Source: Cycas panzhihuaensis (taxonomy: Eukaryota > Cycadophyta). Taken from it: a DNA stretch of 64,000 nucleotides. The notes beneath the pieces were generated by a model. The model did no database searches. It was not told the origin of the DNA and saw nothing but the letters and a program-made list of their open reading frames with translations. A program made the position numbers and the translations under genes. Of this stretch, positions 38,367-49,828 are shown in pieces. Where the stretch lies: NCBI GenBank assembly GCA_023213395.1, contig CM041465.1:243729741-243793740 (forward strand), written 5' to 3'. How positions within the stretch are numbered: position 1 is the stretch's first letter; each line of letters begins with the position of its first letter.

Positions 38367-39050
38367 TCACTCATGTTCCCAAGTCTTTGATGCCATAACT
38401 GAGCCTAGATCTTCCGCAGTCTTTAATGTTGTAGCTGCTTGGTTGACATCTGTACTTCCTACTAAAATGTAAAGATTTCCTTTCTTTAAGGCTTTCATAA
38501 CAACCAAAGTGCCCTTTGACACCTTTGGGACTCCTTCATGACCTGTATGCTTAAAAATGCCTAAATCTAATTCACCTAAGGAAATTAGATTCCTTTTCAA
38601 ATCAGGTACATATCTAACCTCAGTTAATGTTTTGACTACCCCATCGAACATCTTAATTCTGATGCTACTAATGCCCACTGTCTTATAAGAAACTTGATTT
38701 CCCATAAGCACATCACCACCATCAAGAGGTTGGTATGATGAGAACCAACTCTTGTGTGGACACATGTGGTGCGAAGCACCTGAATCTAATAACCAGTCAT
38801 GGTGATAATGAGAAACATTACAAGTGACCAAGACATCATCATCCATACCTTGATTTGAGTCCACTTGATTTGCCTCCTTAGAAGGATCTTCCTTTTTTTG
38901 GAACTCCTTCCTTTTATAACAATCCTTCTTGAGGTGACCGGTCTTATTACAATGCCAACACCTGAGCTTACTCTTTTTGCTCTTTGAATTAGACCTCGAT
39001 GTATCCCTGAAGTTTTGTCCTCTCTCAAACATTCTACCCCTTACTGTCAT
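38367..39050 (-). pseudogene. Copia B gag C-terminus, protease and linker (227-codon open stretch)
   Basis: The longest intact copia stretch around the protease. CCHC zinc knuckle CWHCNKTGHLKKDC complete, then the protease site WLLDSGASHHMCPH with catalytic Asp, DGVVKTLTEVRYVPDLKRN, and the GAG-pre-integrase linker ending in TWEHE. The knuckle binds the RNA genome; the protease matures the polyprotein. Confidence 0.88.
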
Positions 39051-39653
39051 GGCTTCTGGTGTGGAGGTTTCAAGACTAGATTTCCTTTACACTTCTTCCA
39101 TTAGCAAAACACTCATAACAGAATCATAATCCAATACATCTATAGTGCTAAAACTAATTGAGGTGACAATATTATCCCAGGATTCGGGTGATGAGCATAA
39201 CAAGGTCAAATCCTTGTCCTCATCCTTAATTTTAACATGGATACTAGTCAACTAACAAATAAGAGTATTGAAAACATTTAAATAGTCAGTAATTTTTATA
39301 CCTTCCTTCATCTGTAACGAGTACAGTTGCCTCTTTAGGTAGATTCAATTCGTTACTAATTTGGTCATATACAGGCCTTCCGATTGGGTCCATAATCCTA
39401 CTAGTGTCTCTTCCCCTATGATGTTAAACAAGACTTTATCTGTGAAGCATAATCATATTGTACTAAGTACCTTTTTGTCTAAGTCATCCCAATCATCATC
39501 GTCCATCCCTTTGGGTTTCTTCGATTTACCTGCAAGAGCTTTGTATAAACCCTGCTGTATAAGAATATCATGTGCTTCTAGCTTCTAGAACTTGAAGTTG
39601 TTCTTGCCATTGAATTTCTCCACTTCGAACTTTGCACCTACTAGTTTCACCAT
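39051..39653 (-). pseudogene. Copia B gag, N-terminal and core part
   Basis: Start ATG at 39653. Reads KLVGAKFEVEKFNGKNNF, LIQQGLYKALAGKSKKPKG and MDDDDWDDLDKK with interruptions, matching D's better frame at 51114-50914. Stops are scattered. Confidence 0.75.
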
Positions 39654-39710
39654 TTTGGTGTAGAAAATCTGACACCAAAACCTTCATAGACTCACTACAA
39701 AAAAAAAGTG

Positions 39711-39722
39711 GCTCTGATACCA
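39711..39722 (-). other. Primer-binding site of copia B (tRNA-iMet)
   Basis: Minus strand TGGTATCAGAGC, perfect 12-base complement of plant initiator tRNA-Met 3' end, two bases from the LTR. Confidence 0.9.
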
Positions 39723-39724
39723 CT

Positions 39725-40369
39725 TGTTGAAAATATAAGGTCCCAAACTTTAAACTGCCACAAGATCTAAACTATTTTGCAACTAGTTATAGGAATTAAA
39801 ACTAAGATTTAACATACAAGTTATAAAATTAGAGATAATACAATAACATCAATATACAAGCTAAACATCACATATGCACCTGATATAATATGGTAAAACC
39901 CTAATAGTGTGCTAGGGAAACATCCACATAGGAAAGGTATCAATCTTTATTATTATAGAATGAAGAAACAATACATCTCAGTAACAGAGTGCTCTTAGGA
40001 ACAACAACCAATTACCGCCCTCATCACAGTACATTACATTATATACAACATAATAAGAAAAGCCCTATAACATGCTACATGAGAGGGACATCCAAGGCAT
40101 GAATCTCAAATATAGAATCTAGGATATTTGTATTGAACGACCCTGATTCTCTTTACATTTTAATAAGGTTTACAGGGCTAAATTTTCAGGTCGGGGGCTA
40201 TCACCCCCGAACCCCCTCTTAGCAGGGGACGTTCAACTCCCCCCACACCCCTTCACCAAGGAGGGCTCCCGTCCCCCTTGGAACCACCAAAGAAAGATTA
40301 GGGGGGGAAACTGTACCAAAAACATACCAAAATTTTAGCCTTTAACGATTGTTATCATAATACACAACA
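39725..40369 (-). repeat. 5' LTR of copia B (645 bp)
   Basis: On the + strand begins TGTTGAAAATATAAGG and ends ATACACAACA; followed by the target duplication TGATG. Confidence 0.92.
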
Positions 40370-40374
40370 TGATG

Positions 40375-41154
40375 AGCCTACCTCTCACCTCATCCTCTTC
40401 TCCCTATGGTTTATGTTCCTTATGGACTACCTAGGACATGTCTTCTTCTTAACTCAGGTTGAGCATGCCCCCATCTAGTCAAATGACTAGTCCTTCTCCA
40501 ACCATCGTCTATCCACTGCCTAATAGACCTAGGGGACCCGCATACCCCCTTACTTCTAGTTACATGGGATTTATCCCTACATACCCTGAAAATGAACCTA
40601 GGGACCCTTCTTTCTATGTACCTCCCAGTTACACTGCTCAACCGTGGGGGCACAGTAAAGGGAACTCCCTTCCTGCTTATGAGGTAGACCCTTTACACCC
40701 TTATAGGGTCACACCACCCATGAGCGGCCCATATGAGTAAAATCTAGTCGCTCACCCCTCCTTTCTATCATCTTGTATGGCACCTCATATTATGCCTTTG
40801 CAAGGAGGGACAACCCCCTCCCAAGGCATTTTCCCTTAGGCTCCTTTCCAATAAGGAGCATTCCCTCTAGGAAGGATGGGTCCATCACACTTATCTGCTC
40901 CTATAAATGCCTCTTCAAATATGGGATTCATACCCTCCCACCAAATGATGGGAGGACAATATCCCTTTTCGAACCAAACCCTCTAAGGAGGATTTGAGTA
41001 ACCCTGCCCACCATCTTTTCCAACTTCCATTGACCCTATAGTACAGTCAAGGGCACATCCCTTTATGGACTATAGGTCGACATCCCTATCCATTAAGGCG
41101 TTAAGAACTTACTGCCTCACCCTCTTGAACTCCCCAAATTTGATGGGACTTCAT
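40375..41154 (+). pseudogene. Gypsy G gag, N-terminal part
   Basis: Open stretch at 40459-40740 with YVPPSYTAQPWGHSKGNSLP and YEVDPLHPYRVTPP, matching M (YTSQPWGYGKGNPLP). It continues to ELPKFDGTS at 41133-41149, the start of the gag core, where copia D interrupts. Right copy of the D duplication (TTCAT) restarts the frame at 51832. Confidence 0.8.
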
Positions 41155-41166
41155 TGTTGAGAATAC
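41155..41166 (-). repeat. Terminal 12 bp of the copia D 3' LTR, cut off by copia C
   Basis: TGTTGAGAATAC is the outer end of the D LTR. AATAC is repeated at 46503-46507 right after copia C, and the LTR continues with AAGGTCCC. This is the target duplication of C. Confidence 0.92.
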
Positions 41167-41810
41167 TGTTAGAATGTGGCAATAAATAGTTGGGAGGCTA
41201 AAAGTTTAACATATTGGCAGCATAGGTTCTCCCTCTAACCTTTCTTGGGGGGTTCCAAGGGGGCGGGCCCCCCTTGGACAGAGGGGTGCGGGATGCATGG
41301 AACAACCCCCACTAAGAGGGGGTTTAGGGATGATAGCCCCAACCCAAAAAATTAGCACTGGAAACTATATTAAATTATAAAGAGAATCGTGGTCGTTCGA
41401 TAAAAATACCCTAGATTCTACCGTTCAGATTTGAGCCTTGTATGACTCTCTCATGTAGCCTAATTTAGGGCATATTTCATTATGTTGAGGTTGTTCAATG
41501 TACTTTGAGTAGGGTGGTGACTGGTTGTTATTACTAAGAGCACTCTACTACTAGTTATATATATTTTCTCCATTCTGTGACAATAAAGATCGATACCTTT
41601 CTTGTGTGGATGTTTCCCTAGCACATTGCTGGAGTTTTACCATGTTATATCAGGTGTGCATTTTATGCTTAGCTTTCTTATTTAGTTTATGATTTTATAT
41701 TTGCTTTAAGAACTTGCATGTAATTTGTTAGTTTTGATTTCTATAACTAATTGTAAGAATAGCTTAGATCTTTGTGGTGGTTTAAGGGTTGGGACCTTGT
41801 CATTCCAACA
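41167..41810 (+). repeat. 5' LTR of copia C (644 bp)
   Basis: TGTTAGAATGTGG to CATTCCAACA. GC-rich block with G and C runs at 41247-41340, TATATATATTTTC at about 41555-41567 as a possible TATA box, and AATAAAG nearby at about 41583 as a possible poly(A) signal. Confidence 0.92.
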
Positions 41811-41812
41811 AG

Positions 41813-41824
41813 TGGTATTAGAGC
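41813..41824 (+). other. Primer-binding site of copia C (tRNA-iMet)
   Basis: TGGTATTAGAGC, one C-to-T difference from the perfect site in B and D. Confidence 0.85.
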
Positions 41825-41881
41825 CACTTTTATTTTTATAGCGAGTTTGTGAAGATTTTAGTGTCAGCTTCTCTACACCAA

Positions 41882-42700
41882 ATGGTGAAACTGGCAAGTG
41901 CAACGTTCGAGGTGGAGAAATTCAATGGCAAGAATAACTTTGAGTTGTAGAAACTAAAAGTGTATGATGTTCTTATACAATAGGGTTTATATAGAGCTCT
42001 TGCAGGCAAAATAAGGAAACCCGTAGGGATGGATGATGACAAATGGGATGATCTAGACAAAAAGTTGCTTAGCACAATATGATTGTGCTTGGCAGATGAA
42101 GTTCTATTTAACATCGCAGTAAAGTAGACAATAGTAGGATTATGGACTCGGTTGGAAGGCCTGTATATGACCAAATTAGTGACAAATTAAATCTACCTGA
42201 AGAGGCAACTATACTCATTATGAATAAAGGAAGGTATAAAAATTACTAACCATTTAAATGTTTTTAATACTCTTATTTGTCAGTTGGCTAGTATCGATGT
42301 TAAAATTGAGGATGAGGACAAGGTTGTTACCTTATTATGATCATTACCAAAATCTTGGGATAACATTGTCACCTCAATTAGTTTTAGCACTATTGATGAA
42401 TTAGAATATGATTTTTTTGTGAGTGCTTTGTTAATAGAAGAAGTGCAGAGGAAGTCTAGTCTTGAAACCTCCATACTAGAAGCCATGATAGCAAGGGGTA
42501 GAACAATTGATAGAGGATAAAGCTCCATGGATACATCGAGATCCAAGTCAAAGAGTAAGAAGAGTAAGCTTAGGTGTTGGCACTGTAATAAGAAAGGTCA
42601 CCTCAAGAAGGATTACTTCAAAAGGAAGGAGTTCCAAAAAAAGGAAGATCCTGCCAAGGAGGCAAATCAGTTAGAGTAAAATCAAGGTATGGATGATGAT
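41882..42700 (+). pseudogene. Copia C gag
   Basis: ATG at 41882. VKLASATFEVEKFNGKNNFE, VYDVLIQ, ALAGKIRKPVGMDDDKWDDL as in D. The zinc knuckle near 42573-42614 reads CWHCNKKGHLKKDY, its last Cys replaced by Tyr. Stops: TAG at Trp and Gln positions, TGA at an Arg position, TAA at Gln. Confidence 0.82.
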
Positions 42701-43262
42701 GTCTTGGTTGCTTGTAATGTTTCTCATTATCACCATGACTGGTTATTAGATTCAGGTGCTTCACCCCACATGTGTCCATACAAGAGTTGGTTCTCATCGT
42801 ACTAACCTCTAGATGGTGGTGATGTGCTTATAGGAAATAAAGTTTCTTATAAGACAGTGGGCATTGGTAGCATCATAATTAAGATGTTCGATGGGGTAGT
42901 GAGAATATTAACTAAGGATAGACATGTACCTGATTTGAAAAGAAATCTGATTTCCTTGGGTGAACTAGATTCAGGTGGTTTTAAGAATACAGGTTCATGA
43001 AGGAGTCCTAAAGGTGTCAAAGGGCACCTTGGTTGTTATCAAAGCATTAAAGAAAAGAAACCTTTATATATTAGCAGGAAGTACATATGTCAGTCATATA
43101 GCTACAACATCAAATATTGCAAAAGATCTAGCTTTGTTATGGCATCAGAGACTTGGGCATATGAGTGAGAGAGGACTTAAGGTGCTGATAAATTGTAAGT
43201 TGCTTCTTAACTTACAACTTTCAGATTGGGCTTTCTGTAAACATTGTATTTTTGGAAAATAA
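42701..43262 (+). pseudogene. Copia C protease and GAG-pre-integrase linker
   Basis: Protease motif LLDSGASPHMC with Asp at 42749-42751. Frameshift near 42975; then VLKVSKGTLVVIKALKKRN and the start of the zinc finger, WHQRLGHMSERGLKVL ... CKHCIFGK. Confidence 0.8.
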
Positions 43263-44231
43263 TGTAGACTCAAATTTAAAGTAGGGAGTCACACTAGTAA
43301 AGGCATTATGGATTACATACGTTTAGATGTGTGGGGACCACCCCCTAAAATATCTTGTGGACGATCATTTTACTTTGTCACATTTATAGATGATTACTCT
43401 AGGAAGATATGGGTCTATTTTTTGAAAAGGAAATTTGAAGTGTTCAGTGTGTTTAAGTAGTTCAAGGCTCTAGTTAATAACAACACTAGTAAGACAATCA
43501 AATGTTTAAGAACTAACAATGGAGTTGAGTTCAACTCTTTGGAATTTTAGAACTATTGTAGAAAAGCTATGATCGAAAGACACAAGACCACTAGATATAC
43601 TCCACAACAAAATGGCATTGCTGAGTGCATGAATAGGACACTCTTAGAAAGAGCAAGAAGCATGTTAAGTAATGTAGGAGTAGAGCAGGGCTTCTAGGCA
43701 GAAGCAGTTCAAACAACTTGCTATCTGGAAAATATGTCACCATTACTTGCAATAGATTGTAAGATTCCTAAAGAGGTATGGATTAGACATCCATGTGATT
43801 ATTCAAATTTGAAAGTTTTTGGTTGTGATGCTTATGCCTGGACTGACAAAAGTAAACGTTCAAAGTTAGACCCAAAATCTAAGATATATATCTTTGTTAG
43901 TTATGGTGATAAGGATGGTGTGAAGGGATACAGGTTGTGGGATCCTACTGCCCACAAAATTACCATTAACATAGATGTTGTATTTGATGAATCTCCCCTT
44001 GTAAAATCAAATAGCATAGAAGTTGAATTGAAACATGAGTAGAAAGATGAACATCAACAGGTCCAGTTTAAAACCCATCCATCTTTGGAATCAGAAGAGT
44101 GGAAAGATGTTTTTGAAGATGAATCTGCGGCAGATTCACAAGAGTATGTGGACACTCCTTTGCCAACAGTTAGAAGATCTATATAAGTTAGTCATCCACC
44201 TGACAGCTACATCCCTTCTATTTCTATTACT
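43263..44231 (+). pseudogene. Copia C integrase
   Basis: Core: IRLDVWGPPPKISCGRS with first Asp, FIDDYSRKIWVYFLKRKFEV, then LRTNNGVEFNS in which the second catalytic Asp is Asn, and TPQQNGIAECMNRTLLERAR with Glu. C-terminal: FGCDAYAWTDKSKRSKLD, YGDKDGVKGYRLWDPTAHKI. Stops include TAG for Gln (FK.FK) and for Trp (GF.AEA). Confidence 0.85.
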
Positions 44232-45266
44232 TTGGTTTCTAATGATGGTGAGCCTATATGTTATCAGGAAGTAGTAGATGATATCCATGGTGAGAAGTGG
44301 AAAATGGCTATGCATGAAGAGATAGATGCTTTGAAGAAAAATAATTCATGGAACTTAGTAGAAATTCCACATGGCAGGAGGACTGTTAGTTGTAGGTGGG
44401 TTTTCAAAAAGAAAACATATGTTGATGGAAAGGTTTACAAATACAAGGCAAGACTAGTGGATAAAGGTTTTGCACAAAAAGTAGGTATTGACTTTCATGA
44501 GATCTTTTCACCAGTTGTCAAACTTGTTTCAATTTGAGTGTTGTTAGCATTGGTAGCTTCTCTTAATTTGGAGTTTGAGTAGTTAGATATAAAAATAGCT
44601 TTTGTACATGGAGATTTATATGAGGAGATCTATATGGATCAACCAGAAGGGTTTGTACAAGATGGCAAGAAAAGACTTATTTGCAGGCTTAGGAAATCAT
44701 TGTATGGCCTAAAGCAATCACCCAGGCAGTGGTATAAGAAGTTTGATGCCTTCATGGAGAGCCAAAATTTCAAAAGAAGTGAGTATGATCATTTTGTTTA
44801 CTTTAAATTTATGGATAATGGCTTATTCATTATCTTAGTATTATATGTTGATGACATATTGGTTGCAAGTAAGAGCATGGAAGAAATCAATAAGCTAAAG
44901 GCTCAATTAGCTAGGACTTTTGATATGAAGGATCTAGGAGCTGCAAAATAAATCTTAGGTATGGAGATACATAGAGAAAGGAAAAATAGTAAGCTATGGT
45001 TATCATAGAAGAAATATATGGAGAAGGTACTAACCAGGTTTGGTATGGCAAATGTGAAACCAGTGAGTATCCCATTAGCTTCCCATTTCAAGCTTTCTTC
45101 GAGTATGAGTCCTAATAATAAAGAAGAAAATAATTATATGTCTCATGTGCCTTATGCTAGTGTAGTAGGAAGTTTGATATATGCCATGGCATGTACAAGA
45201 CTTGATATTTCACATGCAGTCAGTGTAGTTAGCAGGTTTATAGCAAATCTAGGAAAAGAACATTAG
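44232..45266 (+). pseudogene. Copia C reverse transcriptase
   Basis: EKWKMAMHEEIDALKKNN, CRWVFKKKTYVDGKVYKYKA, EEIYMDQPEGFV, SLYGLKQSPRQWYKKFDAF, palm motif LYVDDILVAS at about 44840-44872 with both Asp, then MEKVLTRFGMANVKPVSIPL and VGSLIYAMACTRLD. Stops at RVLL (TGA), E.LDI (TAG), LS.KKY (TAG), AK.IL (TAA). Confidence 0.88.
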
Positions 45267-45809
45267 GCAGCAATGAAATGGATGCTTTAGTATTTGAGAG
45301 GCACACGTGACTATTGCATCACCTTTGGAGGTACAGATAATTAGGTTTGTGGATATATTAATTCAGACTTTGCATGAGATCTAGATAAGAGAAGATCTAC
45401 TTCATGTTATGTATTCACTCTTACAAATAGTCCAGTTAGTTAGATGTCAAAATTACATAGCACAATTACATTATCAACTACAGAAATTGAATATGTTGCT
45501 ACAGCATATGCTTATAAAGAAGCAATATGGTTATAGGGTCTATTGGTTGAGCTTAGAAAGAAACAGAAAAATGTAAAGGTATTCTGTGACAGTCAAAGTT
45601 CCATTTACTTAGCCAAGAATCCATCTTATCATAGTAGAACAAAACATATTGCTCTTAAGTACCATTTTGTTAAACAGGTTATGGAAGCAGGTGGAGTGGC
45701 ACTTGAGAAGGTTGATACAAAATAGAATTGTGTTGATATGTTCACAAAACTAGTACCATTTGAGAAGTTAAAATGGTGTTTGACTTCTCTTGACTAACAA
45801 AAAGGATGA
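45267..45809 (+). pseudogene. Copia C RNase H
   Basis: GYINSDFA has Asn for the first catalytic Asp; STTEIEYVATAYAYKEAIW keeps the Glu; VFCDSQSSIYLAKNPSYHS keeps the third acidic residue. Ends near TGA 45807. Several TAG stops at Trp and Gln positions. Confidence 0.8.
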
Positions 45810-45846
45810 TGAAGGGTCCAGGAAAGGTACCAGGTAATTTGTTGTC

Positions 45847-45857
45847 AAGGTGGAGAT
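45847..45857 (+). other. Polypurine tract of copia C
   Basis: CAAGGTGGAGAT directly before the 3' LTR. Confidence 0.75.
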
Positions 45858-46502
45858 TGTTAGAATATGGCAACAAATGGTTGGGACGTTAAAATTTTGA
45901 CATATTGGTAGTGTGTGTTCCCCCCCAAACCTTTCACGGGGGGTTCCAAGGGGGTTGGGAGCCCACCTTAGCTAGGGGGGTACGAGGGGCGTGGAACGCC
46001 CCTCACTAAGAGGGAGTTTAGGGGCGATAGCCCCTGACCCAAAAAATTAACACTATATACTATATTAAATTGTAAAGAGAATCAGGGTCATTCGATAAAA
46101 ATACCCTAGATTCTAAGGTCAAGATTTATGCTATGTATGACCCACTCATGTAGCCCGAATTAGGGTATATTTCTTTATGTTGAAGTTGTTCAATATACTG
46201 TGAGTAGAGCAGCGACTGGTTGTTATTGCTAAGAGTACTCTGCTACTAGTTATGTATATTTTCTCCATTATGTGATAATAAGGATCGATACCTTTCCTGT
46301 ATGGATGTTTCCCTATCATATTGCTAGGGTTTTACGTTATATCGGGTGTACAATTTATGCTTAGCTTTCTTATTCAGTTTATGATTTTATCTTTGGTTTA
46401 AGAACTTGCATGTAATTTATTAGTTTTGATTTCTGTAACTAGTTGTAAGAATAACTTAGATCTTAGTGGTAATTTAAGGGTTGGGACCTTGTCATTTCAA
46501 CA
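45858..46502 (+). repeat. 3' LTR of copia C (645 bp)
   Basis: TGTTAGAATATGG to CATTTCAACA, then the AATAC duplication and the remainder of the D LTR in the opposite orientation. Confidence 0.92.
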
Positions 46503-46507
46503 AATAC

Positions 46508-47139
46508 AAGGTCCCAACCCTTGAACCACCACCAGGATCTATTACATTCTTGTAACTAGTTACAGAAATTAAAACTTAAAATTACATGTAAGTTCTTAAA
46601 CTAGAGATAAAACAATAAACTAACCAAGAAAACCAAGCACACAAATACACCCGATATAATGTGGTAAAACCCTAGCAGTGTGCTAGGGAAACATCCATAC
46701 AGGAAAGGTATCAATCTTTATTATTACAGAATGGAGAAAATATATGTAATCCTGTAGTAGAATGTTAACAACAATAATAATCAGTCACCATGCTCCTCAC
46801 AGTACATTGAACAACCTCAACATAATGAAATTTGCCCTAAATTGGGCTACATGAGAGAGTCATACAAGGCTTAAATCTGAACCATAGAATCTAGGGTATT
46901 TTATTAAGTGACCCTGATTCTCTTTATAATTTAATATAGTTTCTAGTGCTAATTTTTTGGGTTGGGGTCTATCGCCCCTGAACCCCCTCTTAGCGAGGGG
47001 CGTTCCACACCCCCTGCACCCCTCTGGCTACGGGGGGCTCCCGCCCTCTTGGAACCATGAGAGGAAGGTTTGGGGGGAAATCGCACTGCCAACATGCCAA
47101 ACTTTAAGTCTCTAACCATTATTGTCACAATATCCAACA
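46508..47139 (-). repeat. Main part of the copia D 3' LTR (632 bp)
   Basis: Continues from AAGGTCCCAACCC to ATATCCAACA; with 41155-41166 it makes 644 bp. Followed by ATCTCCACCTTG, the inverse polypurine tract. Confidence 0.92.
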
Positions 47140-47187
47140 ATCTCCACCTTGAGAATAATTTATCTAGTACCTTTCCTGGACCCTTAA

Positions 47188-47979
47188 TCATCTTTTCTGC
47201 AAGCTAAGAGAAGTCAAATACCATTTGAACTTCTTTAATGGTATTGGTTTTGTGAACATATTAGTACAATTTTGTTTTGTATCAACCTTCTCCAATGCCA
47301 CTCCACCTGCTTCCACAACCTTTCTAACAAAATGATACTTAAGAGCAATATGCTTTGTTCTATTGTGATAAGCTAGATTCTTGGCTAAGTAAATGGCACT
47401 TTGACTGTCACAAAATACCTTTACCTTTTCATGTTTCCTTCCAAGCTCAACTAATAGACCCTGTAACCAAATTGCTTCTTTACAAGCATATGTTGCAACA
47501 ACATATTCAACTTCTGTAGTTGATAATGTAATTGTTCTCTGCAATTTTGACATCCAACTAACTTGACCAGTTGCAAGAGTGAATACATAACCTAAAGTAG
47601 ACCTTCTCTTATTTAAGTCTCCTGCAAAGTCTGAATCAACATATCCACAAACCTGATTATCTGTACCTCCAAAGGTGATGCAATAGTCACTTGTGCCTCT
47701 CAAATACTGAAGCACCCATTTCACTGCTACCCAATGTTCCTTTCCTGGATTTGCCATAAACCTGCTAACTACACTGACTGCATGTGAAATGTCAGGTCTT
47801 GTACATACCATGGTATACATCAAACTTCCTACTGCACTGGCATAAGGCACACGAGATATATAATCCTTTTCTTCTTCATTACTAGGACTCATACTCAAAG
47901 AAAGCTTGAAATGGGAAGCTAATGGGATACTCACTGGTTTCACATTTTCCATACCAAACCTGGTTAGCACCTTCTCCAC
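47188..47979 (-). pseudogene. Copia D RT C-terminus and RNase H, 263-codon open stretch
   Basis: The best-preserved pol piece of the window. MEKVLTRFGMENVKPVSIPL, VGSLMYTMVCTRPDISHAVS, GYVDSDFAGDLNKRRSTLGY with first Asp, STTEVEYVVATYACKEAIW with Glu, VFCDSQSAIYLAKNLAYHN with Asp, then NMFTKPIPLKKFKWYLTS to the stop. No internal stop, but the upstream frame is broken, so it is not a gene on its own. Confidence 0.85.
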
Positions 47980-48849
47980 ATATTTCTGCTATTATAACCA
48001 TAGTTTACCATTTTTTCTATCTCTGTGTATCTCCATACCTAAGATTTATTTTATATCTATTAGATCCTTCATATCAAAAGTCCTAGCCAATTGATCCTTT
48101 AACTTATTGATTTATTCCATACTCTTACTTGCAACCAGCATGTCATCAACATATAACACCAAGATAATGAATAAGCCATTGTCAATAAATTTAAAGTAAA
48201 CACAATTATTATACTCACTTCTTTTAAAATTTTGGCTCTCCATGAAGGCATTAAACTTCTGGTACCACTACCTGGGTGATTAATTTAGGCCATACAATGA
48301 TTTCTTGAGCCTATAAATAAGTGTTTTCCTGCCATCTTATACAAACCCTTCTATCTGATCCATATAGATCTCCTCATCTAAATCTCCATGTAGATAAGCT
48401 ATTTTTACATCTAACTGCTCCAACTCCAAATCAAGAGAAGATACCAATGCTAATAGCACTCGAATGGAAACAAGTTTAACAATTGGTAAAAAGATCTCAT
48501 GAAAGTCAAGACCTTCTTTCTGTGTAAAGCCTTTAGCCACTAGTCTTGCCTTGTATTTGTCAACCTTTCCATCAACATTTGTTTTCATCTTAAAAACCCA
48601 CCTCCAACCAATAGTCTTCCTACCATTTGGAAGTTCTACCAAGTCCCATGAATTATTTTTCTTCAATGCATCTATCTCTTCCTGTATAGCCCTCTTCCAC
48701 TTCTCATTATAGATATCATCTACTGCTTCTTGATAACATGTAGGCTCACCATCATTAGAAACCAAAGCAATAGAAGTAGACAGTTTATACCTATTAGGTG
48801 GGTGACTAACTCGTGTAGATCTTCTAACTGTTGGCAGAGGAGTATCCAC
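47980..48849 (-). pseudogene. Copia D reverse transcriptase, N-terminal and palm
   Basis: 170-codon open stretch 48849-48337: RRSTRVSHPPNRYKLSTSIA, EIDALKKNNSWDLVELPNGR, GWRWVFKMKTNVDGKVDKYK, LDLELEQLDVKIAYLHGDL, EEIYMDQIEGFV. The palm motif YVDDMLVA is at 48153-48129. Between them lie stops in the SLYGLK region. Confidence 0.85.
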
Positions 48850-49828
48850 ATACTCCTATAAATCTGTTCTAAATTCATCTTTAGAAAGATCTTCCTACTC
48901 TTCTAATTCCAAAGGTGGTTGGGTTTCAAACTAAACCTATTGATGTTCATCTTTCTGCTCCTGTTTCACTTCAACTTCTACACAGTCTGATTTTAGAAGG
49001 GGAGATTCATCAAGTATAACATCTCTATTAATGGTGATTTTGTATGTAGTAGGATCCCATAACCTGTATCCCTTCACACCATCTTTATCACCATAACCAA
49101 CAAAGATACATCTCTTGGATTTTGGGTCTAACTTTGAATGTTTACTTTTATCAGTCCAGGCATAAGCATCACAACCAAAAACTCTCAAATTTAAATAGTC
49201 ACATAGATGTCTAGTCTATACCTCTTCAAGAATCTTGTAGTCTATTGTAAGTGATGGTGACCTGTTTACCAGATAGTAAGTTGTTTGAACAACTTCTGCC
49301 CACAAGCCTCGCTCCACTCTAGCATTACTTAGCATGCTTCTTGCTCTTTCTAAGAGTGTCCTATTCATGTGCTCAACAATGCCATTTTACTGCGGAGTAT
49401 AGCTAGTGGTCTTATGTCTTTCGATCCCAGTTTCTCTGTAATAGTTCTCAAACTCTATGGAGTTGAACTCATCTCTATTGTTAGTTCTTAAACATTTGAT
49501 TGTCTTACTAATGTTGTTCTCAACTAGAGCCTTGAACTACTTAAACACACTGAAAACTTTAGATTTCCTTTTCAAAAAATAGACCCATACCTTTCTAGAG
49601 TAATCATTTATAAATGTGACAAAGTATAATGATCCTCCACAAGATATTTTAGGGGCTAGTCCCCACACATCTGAATGTATGTAATCTAGAACACCTTTAC
49701 TAGTGTGACTCCCTACTTTAAACCTGCGTTTATACTATTTTCCAAAAATACAATGTTTATAGAAAGCTAAATCTGAAAGTTGTAAGTTAGGAAGTAACTT
49801 ATGGTTTATCAATATCTTAAGTACTCTC
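48850..49828 (-). pseudogene. Copia D integrase
   Basis: C-terminal stretch 49188-48937 with FGCDAYAWTDKSKHSKLDPK and YGDKDGVKGYRLWDPTTYKI. Upstream the core (LERARSML, Glu region, LRTNNRDEF-like Asp-to-Asn change) and HHCC finger at about 49740-49830, all interrupted. Confidence 0.8.

Larger units (their letters stand above)
35125..40369 (-). mobile_element. Ty1/copia element B, full length, in gypsy G
   Basis: 5245 bp, flanked by a perfect 5-bp duplication TGATG. Right-to-left: 5' LTR, perfect tRNA-iMet PBS, gag, protease, integrase, RT, RNase H, polypurine tract, 3' LTR. It is 91 bp shorter than C and D, mostly explained by one deletion in integrase near 37760. Order gag-PR-IN-RT-RH identifies copia. 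No intact polyprotein. Confidence 0.95.
41167..46502 (+). mobile_element. Ty1/copia element C, full length, inside the copia D LTR
   Basis: 5336 bp, plus strand, opposite to its host D. LTRs of 644 and 645 bp, PBS, gag-PR-IN-RT-RH and polypurine tract. 5-bp duplication AATAC. It is the last arrival of the right-hand nest, yet has about twenty in-frame stops and visibly diverged LTRs (more than 10% by eye over the first 300 bp, not computed). Confidence 0.95.

Noticed and set aside
46503-46520. A palindromic rearrangement or fold-back at the C-D LTR junction
   Set aside because: The AATAC duplication on both sides of C explains the junction as a normal insertion.
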